64,000 nt of DNA from Burkholderia plantarii (GTDB lineage: Bacteria > Pseudomonadota > Gammaproteobacteria > Burkholderiales > Burkholderiaceae). The translations under genes and the position numbers were made by a program. The stretch spans positions 3,679,650 through 3,743,649 of the forward strand of contig NZ_CP007213.1 of the NCBI RefSeq assembly GCF_001411805.1. Reading direction: 5' to 3'. Each line of letters opens with the position of its first letter. Positions within the stretch are counted from its first letter, which is position 1. Below, piece by piece: positions 59,647-64,000 of the stretch. The notes below the pieces were generated by a model, which was not told the DNA's origin, ran no database searches, and saw only the letters and a list, made by a program, of their open reading frames with translations.

Positions 59647-61989
59647 ATGATGACGATCAAGCAACGCCACCACCACACGCAGTCCCGCATCTTCACCATG
59701 AAGCCTGACCGGCCTGACGCATCACGCCCCTCGTCCGCCTCCGCGGACTGGCAGGACGACGACGACGCGCCGTTCGCGTCGGGCGCGCCCGAACACGACT
59801 TCGCGGTCCGCCGGATCACGCTGATCGTGCTGCTCGCTGCCGCGATCGTGCTGCCCTGCGTCTACGTCGCCGTGATGGCCTACAACGACCTGCGCGCGCG
59901 CGAGGCCACCGCGCGCGACGTGACGATGCGTACCGTGCGCGTGGCCGAGGAACATGCGCTGAAGGTGTTCGACCTGACCGAGACGCTCGACGCGCGCATC
60001 GTCGACCTGGTCCAGGACCTCGACGACCAGGCCGTGCGCAACGCGGAAGCCGACATCCACGATACGCTGAACACGATCGGCGGCGGCTATCCGCAGGTGG
60101 CGGCGGTGTCGATCTTCGGCGCGAGCGGGATGCTGCTCGCCAACAGCCTCTATTACCCGGCGCCCTACGCGTCGATCGCGAACCGCGACGACTTCATCGG
60201 CATCCGCGACGACAAGGTGATCGAGCACATCTCGCGGCCGATGCGCGGCCCGCTGCGCTCGACCACGCCGAGCCTCGTGTTCAACACCGGCGTCGCGCGC
60301 CGGCACAGCGACGGCAGCTTCGCCGGGATGGTGTCGATCGCGCTGAAATCCTCGTACTTCAACGCGTTCTACCGCGAGCTGCTCGGCGGCGAACGTTCGC
60401 CGATGACGATGGCGCTCACGCGCAGCGACGGCGCCGTACTCGCCTCCTACCCGCCGCCGCCCGACAGCGGCGACGAGAAGCTCGACGAGCGCGTCGCGCC
60501 GTTCGTCAACGCGCGCGCCTCGAATTCACACGCCGGCATCTCGCGCGTCCAGCACGACGGCATGACCGAGATCGTCGCGTACCGGCAGGTCGGCTCCTAC
60601 CCGGTGTACGTCACCTGCGCGTACCGCGCGTCCGCGATCTGGCAGGCCTGGTACGAACACCTGAGCGTGCTGTTCGTGTCGATGTTCGTGCCGTCGTTCG
60701 CGCTCTGGTGCGTGATCTGGCTGTCGCTGAAACGGCTGCGCGTGGAGGAGGAAGCCTGGGACCGCTGGCAGGCCGAGGCTTCGATGCGCCGCTCGATCGA
60801 ATCCGCATACCGGCAGTCGCGCAAGATGGAGGCGCTCGGCAACCTGGTGGGCAGCGTCGCGCACGACTTCAACAACCTGCTGATGATCATCTCGAGCAAC
60901 ATCCAGATCGTCCGCCGGCGCGGCGCCGAGCATCTCGACACCGAGCTGACCGCCGTCGAGCGCGCGCTGAAGAACGGCCAGTCACTGACGCGCCAGCTGC
61001 TCGGCGTGGCGCGCAAGCAGCCGCTGCGCAGCGAGACGATCGACGTGCCGCAATGGCTCGGTTCGTCGTGCCGCGAATTGCTGAAGACGTCGCTGAGTTC
61101 GAAGTCCTCGCTCGTCATCGAGATGCCGCCCGACATCTGGCCGATCCGCGTCGACATCGCCGAACTCGAGCTGGCCGTGATCAACCTGTCGGTGAACGCG
61201 CGCGACGCGATGCCGACCGGCGGGCGCTTCACGATCGCGGCGCAGAACCTCACGTTCCGCCGCGAGGACGGCTTTCCGCTGACGGGCGACTACGTCTGCA
61301 TCGCGCTGTCGGACACCGGCAGCGGCATGCCGCCGGAGGTGCTCGCGCACGCGTTCGAGCCGCTCTTCACCACCAAGCCGAAGGGCATGGGCACGGGCCT
61401 CGGGCTGCCGCAGGTGTTCGCGTTCTGCGAGCGCTCGGGCGGCATCGCGACGATCGACAGCATGGAGGGGGAGGGGACCACGGTACGGCTCTACCTGCCG
61501 CGCGCAAAGGCGACCGACCCGGCGCCGTCACCGCCGGCCGTGCCGCGCAGCAGGGCGCCGGAAACGGACGTCCCCCAGGAAGGGCTGCGCATCCTGCTGG
61601 TGGAGGACAACGGCGACGTGGCCGCCGGCACCGAGGCGCTGCTCGCGCTGCTCGGCCATCGCGTCACCTACGCGGCCAACGCCGACGACGCGCTCGCGCT
61701 GCTGAACGCGCCCGTCGCGCCCGACGACGAGATGCGTCCCTACGACCTCGTGATTTCCGACATCCACATGCCGGGCAAGCTGAACGGCATCGATCTGGCC
61801 GAGACGATCGAGTGCCGCCCCGGCGCGCTGCTGCCGGTGATTCTCGTCACCGGTTACGCGGAGGAACTCGACCGCACGCGGCGCGTGAATGCGCGCGTGC
61901 TGTCGAAGCCGTTCGACATCGGTCTGCTCGACGAGATGCTGCATGCGATCAGCGAGACGCGCGACGCGCGCCGGGTCACGCGGACTTGA
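59647..61989 (+). CDS. Hybrid sensor histidine kinase with Cache sensor and C-terminal receiver
   Basis: About 780 residues from ATG 59647; ATG 59698 and GTG 59593 are alternatives with no clear ribosome-binding site. TM1 (RRITLIVLLAAAIVLPCVYV) and TM2 (LSVLFVSMFVPSFALWCVIW) enclose a double Cache periplasmic sensor. The NtrB-like kinase has GSVAHDFNNLLMIISSN with the phospho-His, NLSVNARDAMPTGG and GTGLGLPQVF. The receiver at the end has LLVEDNGDV, the Asp in DLVISDIHMPGKLNG, and Lys in RVLSKPFD. There is no adjacent regulator or Hpt gene, so its output partner is unknown. Confidence 0.9.
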   Translation: MMTIKQRHHHTQSRIFTMKPDRPDASRPSSASADWQDDDDAPFASGAPEHDFAVRRITLIVLLAAAIVLPCVYVAVMAYNDLRAREATARDVTMRTVRVAEEHALKVFDLTETLDARIVDLVQDLDDQAVRNAEADIHDTLNTIGGGYPQVAAVSIFGASGMLLANSLYYPAPYASIANRDDFIGIRDDKVIEHISRPMRGPLRSTTPSLVFNTGVARRHSDGSFAGMVSIALKSSYFNAFYRELLGGERSPMTMALTRSDGAVLASYPPPPDSGDEKLDERVAPFVNARASNSHAGISRVQHDGMTEIVAYRQVGSYPVYVTCAYRASAIWQAWYEHLSVLFVSMFVPSFALWCVIWLSLKRLRVEEEAWDRWQAEASMRRSIESAYRQSRKMEALGNLVGSVAHDFNNLLMIISSNIQIVRRRGAEHLDTELTAVERALKNGQSLTRQLLGVARKQPLRSETIDVPQWLGSSCRELLKTSLSSKSSLVIEMPPDIWPIRVDIAELELAVINLSVNARDAMPTGGRFTIAAQNLTFRREDGFPLTGDYVCIALSDTGSGMPPEVLAHAFEPLFTTKPKGMGTGLGLPQVFAFCERSGGIATIDSMEGEGTTVRLYLPRAKATDPAPSPPAVPRSRAPETDVPQEGLRILLVEDNGDVAAGTEALLALLGHRVTYAANADDALALLNAPVAPDDEMRPYDLVISDIHMPGKLNGIDLAETIECRPGALLPVILVTGYAEELDRTRRVNARVLSKPFDIGLLDEMLHAISETRDARRVTRT

Positions 61990-62085
61990 GATCGGGGTGG
62001 ACGCCGCCGGCGGGCCGGGGCGTCACGCGCGCCGTGCATCCGTGCATGATTCACGGCGCCCCCGTGGCGGGGCGAGCGCGAACGC

Positions 62086-62646
62086 TCAGGCCGCGGCCGA
62101 TGCGTGGCGACGCACCCAGTGCGCGTAGCGATCGACGAACGACTGCAGGAACTTGCGCGTGTCGTCGCTGACGATCTTGCCGTCCGCATCGATGCGGCCT
62201 TCGTCGTGCTTGATGAAGATTTCCGGCTGCGCGAGCGTGGCGACATCGAGATAGGCCAGCACGTTGCGCAGATGCTGCTGGGCCAGTGCGGTGCCGATGG
62301 CGCCCACCGAGGTACCGATCACCGCACCCGGCTTGCCGCCCCACGAATTGCTGCCCCACGGGCGCGAGGCCCAGTCCAGCGCGTTCTTCAGCACGCCCGG
62401 CATCGAGCGGTTGTATTCCGGCGTGACGAACAGCAGGCCTTGCGCCGCCTCGATCTGCTTCTTGAAGGCGCTTGCCTCGGCGGGGAACGCCGAATCGTAA
62501 TCCTGGCTATACAGGGGGAGCGCGCCGATCTCGGCGAACTCGAACGCGAAATCTTCGGGGGCCAGCGACATCACGGCCTTGGCCAGGGCACGGTTGAACG
62601 ACTCGCGTCGCAGACTGCCGACGACGACGGCAATGCGGTATGTCAT
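62086..62646 (-). CDS. NADPH-dependent FMN reductase
   Basis: A 186-residue flavodoxin-fold protein. The FMN phosphate loop is VVGSLRRESFNRALA, followed by SQDYDSAFPAEA and the flavin-contact segment FVTPEYNRSMPGVLKNALDW. It belongs to the chromate/quinone/azo reductase group (ChrR, YieF). ATG 62646 has AGGAG five bases upstream, better than the GTG one codon earlier. It acts as a dimer in the cytoplasm on quinones or metals. It could share oxidative or metal stress roles with the ArsC-like gene upstream, but a terminator lies between. Confidence 0.9.
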   Translation of the reverse strand: MTYRIAVVVGSLRRESFNRALAKAVMSLAPEDFAFEFAEIGALPLYSQDYDSAFPAEASAFKKQIEAAQGLLFVTPEYNRSMPGVLKNALDWASRPWGSNSWGGKPGAVIGTSVGAIGTALAQQHLRNVLAYLDVATLAQPEIFIKHDEGRIDADGKIVSDDTRKFLQSFVDRYAHWVRRHASAAA

Positions 62647-62761
62647 CACATTCTCCTTCCGCTCGATTGGGAATGAGGCCGCATTCGTTCACGGACGAAC
62701 GGCAACGGCCCATTTACGGGCAGGCCAGTGCAAGTCCTGCCATACGGGCGATCCGGGCAGA

Positions 62762-62796
62762 CTTTCCACAAGGTTTTCCACAGAAACTGTGGATAA
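62762..62796. promoter_or_regulatory. Cluster of three DnaA-box-like words
   Basis: CTTTCCACA (62762-62770), TTTTCCACA (62774-62782) and, on the minus strand, the consensus DnaA box TTATCCACA (62788-62796) lie within 35 bases. Spacing is tight and ordered. They sit 0.9 kb from parS palindromes, so DnaA binding at or near a replication origin is plausible. Confidence 0.5.
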
Positions 62797-62992
62797 CTTT
62801 GCGCTTCGCGCGGGCCGGGGGATAACCCAAAGAGGGCCGGCATCGAATCGACGGACCGCCGCGCGCCCGGACAGCATAGCGCACAAGCCCGAGCGCGGAA
62901 CGTGACAAACATGGCGCGGCGCGCGGGATTCCGCGTTTCGGCCGGGGGAGCGGTGGGGTGATGAAGCGGGAGGCGGCGGGCAAAACAATGAG

Positions 62993-63022
62993 GCCGCCGA
63001 CGGCATCGCTGCCGTCGGCGGC
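62993..63022. terminator. Strong hairpin terminator after the ArsC-like gene
   Basis: A perfect 12-pair stem GCCGCCGACGGC / GCCGTCGGCGGC with a 6-base loop, 36 bases past the arsC stop. GTATTTTTTCT follows on the plus strand and CATTGTTTTG on the minus strand, so it works in both directions. Confidence 0.8.
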
Positions 63023-63058
63023 GTGTATTTTTTCTATTGAAAATAATAGCTATATCAA

Positions 63059-63415
63059 TTATTCGAACAGCATGTTGATTGTTTCCGGCGGCCGGCCGAT
63101 CGCTGCCTTGCCACCGCGGACGACGATCGGCCGTTGCAGCAGAACCGGATGCGCGGCGATGGCTTGGTAGAGCGCCTCGTCGTCGACGTCTGCGCCGCCG
63201 AGGCCCAGTTCCTTGAACAGTGCTTCGTTGTCGCGAATCATGTCGCGCAATGGGCGATCGAGCTGTTCATGGAGCGCCCTCAGGTCGCTGACCGTCAGCG
63301 GCGTCTTCAAGTATTCGACGACCTGCACCGGCTCGCCGGCGGTATTCAACGAATCAAGCAATGCCAGCGTTTCGCGGGACTTCGAGCAACGGGGATTGTG
63401 GTAGATCGTGATCAT
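63059..63415 (-). CDS. arsC: ArsC-family (glutaredoxin-coupled) arsenate reductase
   Basis: A 118-residue protein of usual ArsC length. Catalytic Cys10 lies in IYHNPRCSKSRETLALL, and the C-terminal RPIVVRGGKAAIGRPPE supplies the Arg that binds arsenate. It reduces arsenate to arsenite using glutathione and glutaredoxin. No arsB, acr3 or arsR gene is adjacent, so it may be a stand-alone housekeeping copy. ATG 63415. Confidence 0.9.
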   Translation of the reverse strand: MITIYHNPRCSKSRETLALLDSLNTAGEPVQVVEYLKTPLTVSDLRALHEQLDRPLRDMIRDNEALFKELGLGGADVDDEALYQAIAAHPVLLQRPIVVRGGKAAIGRPPETINMLFE

Positions 63416-63724
63416 TCGGGATGTGAGGCGTGGGCGTGTTGGTGGGCAGGGGAGGCCGGCTATTGTAGCGACGAGCCGCGATGGCGTCGTGTGCGAAGCC
63501 GCTGCGGGGACCGTCGTGCGTCGTGCCGGGCCGCTCGACTGGATACGCGAAGAACAGACGCCGATCCGGGGCCAAGATGGTCAAGGACATTGAGCGACGA
63601 CGGCAGAGGAGGATCCGCGTACACGAGAGCCGTATGTCATGTTGGGTCCGGCGCTGTCTTTTGCCCTGATCCGAGCGCTCATGGGGCATCGAGGCCGCAG
63701 CCTTCGACAGGGATGCGCGGATAA

Positions 63725-63758
63725 CGGCGGCCGGTTTATGCGCATAAACCGGCCGCCG
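63725..63758. promoter_or_regulatory. parS-type centromere site in a 34-base perfect palindrome
   Basis: The core GTTTATGCGCATAAAC (63734-63749) is, as I recall, exactly the 16-base parS of Burkholderia chromosome 2, bound by its own ParB. It is enclosed by further GC-rich symmetric bases, making 17 perfect pairs from 63725 to 63758. The sequence match is direct; the function follows from published work on the four par systems of B. cenocepacia. Confidence 0.8.
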
Positions 63759-63985
63759 GCACATCTGGACATGGGTCGTTGCCCTCGGTCACAAAGCGAC
63801 GCAGTCCTCCCGGCCATTAGCCATCAATGATGGCCACCTGTGCTTGGTCGTATCTTTATACGTCTCGCCTCGATGGGAACAAGGGATCGACCTCATCCAC
63901 GCCAGAACCGTCTGGCATCAACTGAGCGCTCAAAAATCCCTGCCACGATTCCCGTCCCACAGGCTGCCGGACAGTCATCCATCCG

Positions 63986-64000
63986 CTTTATGCGCATAAA
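63986..64000. promoter_or_regulatory. Second parS-like site, cut by the window edge
   Basis: CTTTATGCGCATAAA matches the first 15 bases of the chromosome 2 parS with one change at the outer base. The last base lies beyond the window. It stands 252 bases from the first copy, as expected of a parS cluster. Confidence 0.65.

Larger units (their letters stand above)
63416..64000. other. Non-coding region with partition sites at the right edge
   Basis: 585 bases with no convincing gene on either strand; short open frames lack ribosome-binding sites and good codon use. It contains the two parS-like palindromes. The region likely continues into a par/rep locus beyond the window. Confidence 0.5.

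Noticed and set aside
63416..63830. Short open frames near the right edge as genes or as a transposase end
   Set aside because: They cross the parS palindrome, have no start signals, and a chromosome 2 parS explains the palindrome better than a mobile-element terminus.

Overview
The window is GC-rich DNA, densely coding on both strands. Its hopanoid genes, LysR regulators, two-component systems and near-perfect parS palindrome point to a Burkholderia (gladioli/glumae-like group is my guess). The parS words near the right edge match, as I recall it, the site type of Burkholderia chromosome 2, so the window probably lies beside that chromosome's origin. No rRNA, tRNA, CRISPR array or intact insertion sequence was seen.

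Layout: (1) 1-6187 is mixed metabolic and regulatory DNA: the start of an aldehyde dehydrogenase, two LysR regulators, a DUF2164 protein, a wrecked vapC toxin remnant, a secreted alpha/beta hydrolase divergent from a CGNR zinc-finger protein, and an SDR that lacks the catalytic Tyr. (2) 6474-29743 is all minus strand and is the most striking part. A TonB-ExbB-ExbD-ExbD-TPR-XRE/cupin operon is followed by a TonB-dependent receptor. Then comes a chain of genes with overlaps or gaps of a few bases: yejA-yejB-yejE-yejF, a TldD/TldE peptidase pair, two GNAT acetyltransferases, an RND pump subunit, and a bifunctional penicillin-binding protein 57 bases further on. Read as a pathway, this carries a peptide across the outer membrane, captures it in the periplasm, imports it, cleaves it, acetylates it and exports a product. 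(3) 30672-37761 is a six-gene plus-strand signalling operon: hybrid kinase, response regulator, Hpt, STAS antagonist, periplasmic solute-binding protein, and a Cache/PAS/PP2C/HATPase protein. It looks like a partner-switching system. (4) 38207-43759 has a small Arg-rich ORF, two GT2 glycosyltransferases, an OmpR-type regulator and a NarX/NarL-like pair. (5) 44042-58137 is centred on hopanoid synthesis and outer-membrane lipid traffic: MlaC/HpnM-like protein, HpnN, MlaA, HpnG, squalene-hopene cyclase with a ~220-residue low-complexity N-terminal extension, and HpnD. A C45 peptidase plus class III aminotransferase pair and a CMD-family protein are inserted. (6) 58544-64000 has an alpha/beta hydrolase, a hybrid kinase, an FMN reductase, an ArsC-like protein, a cluster of DnaA-box words and the parS palindromes.

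All functional statements come from reading motifs, gene order and spacing; no database search was possible. Start codons were chosen from ribosome-binding sites, signal peptides and overlaps.
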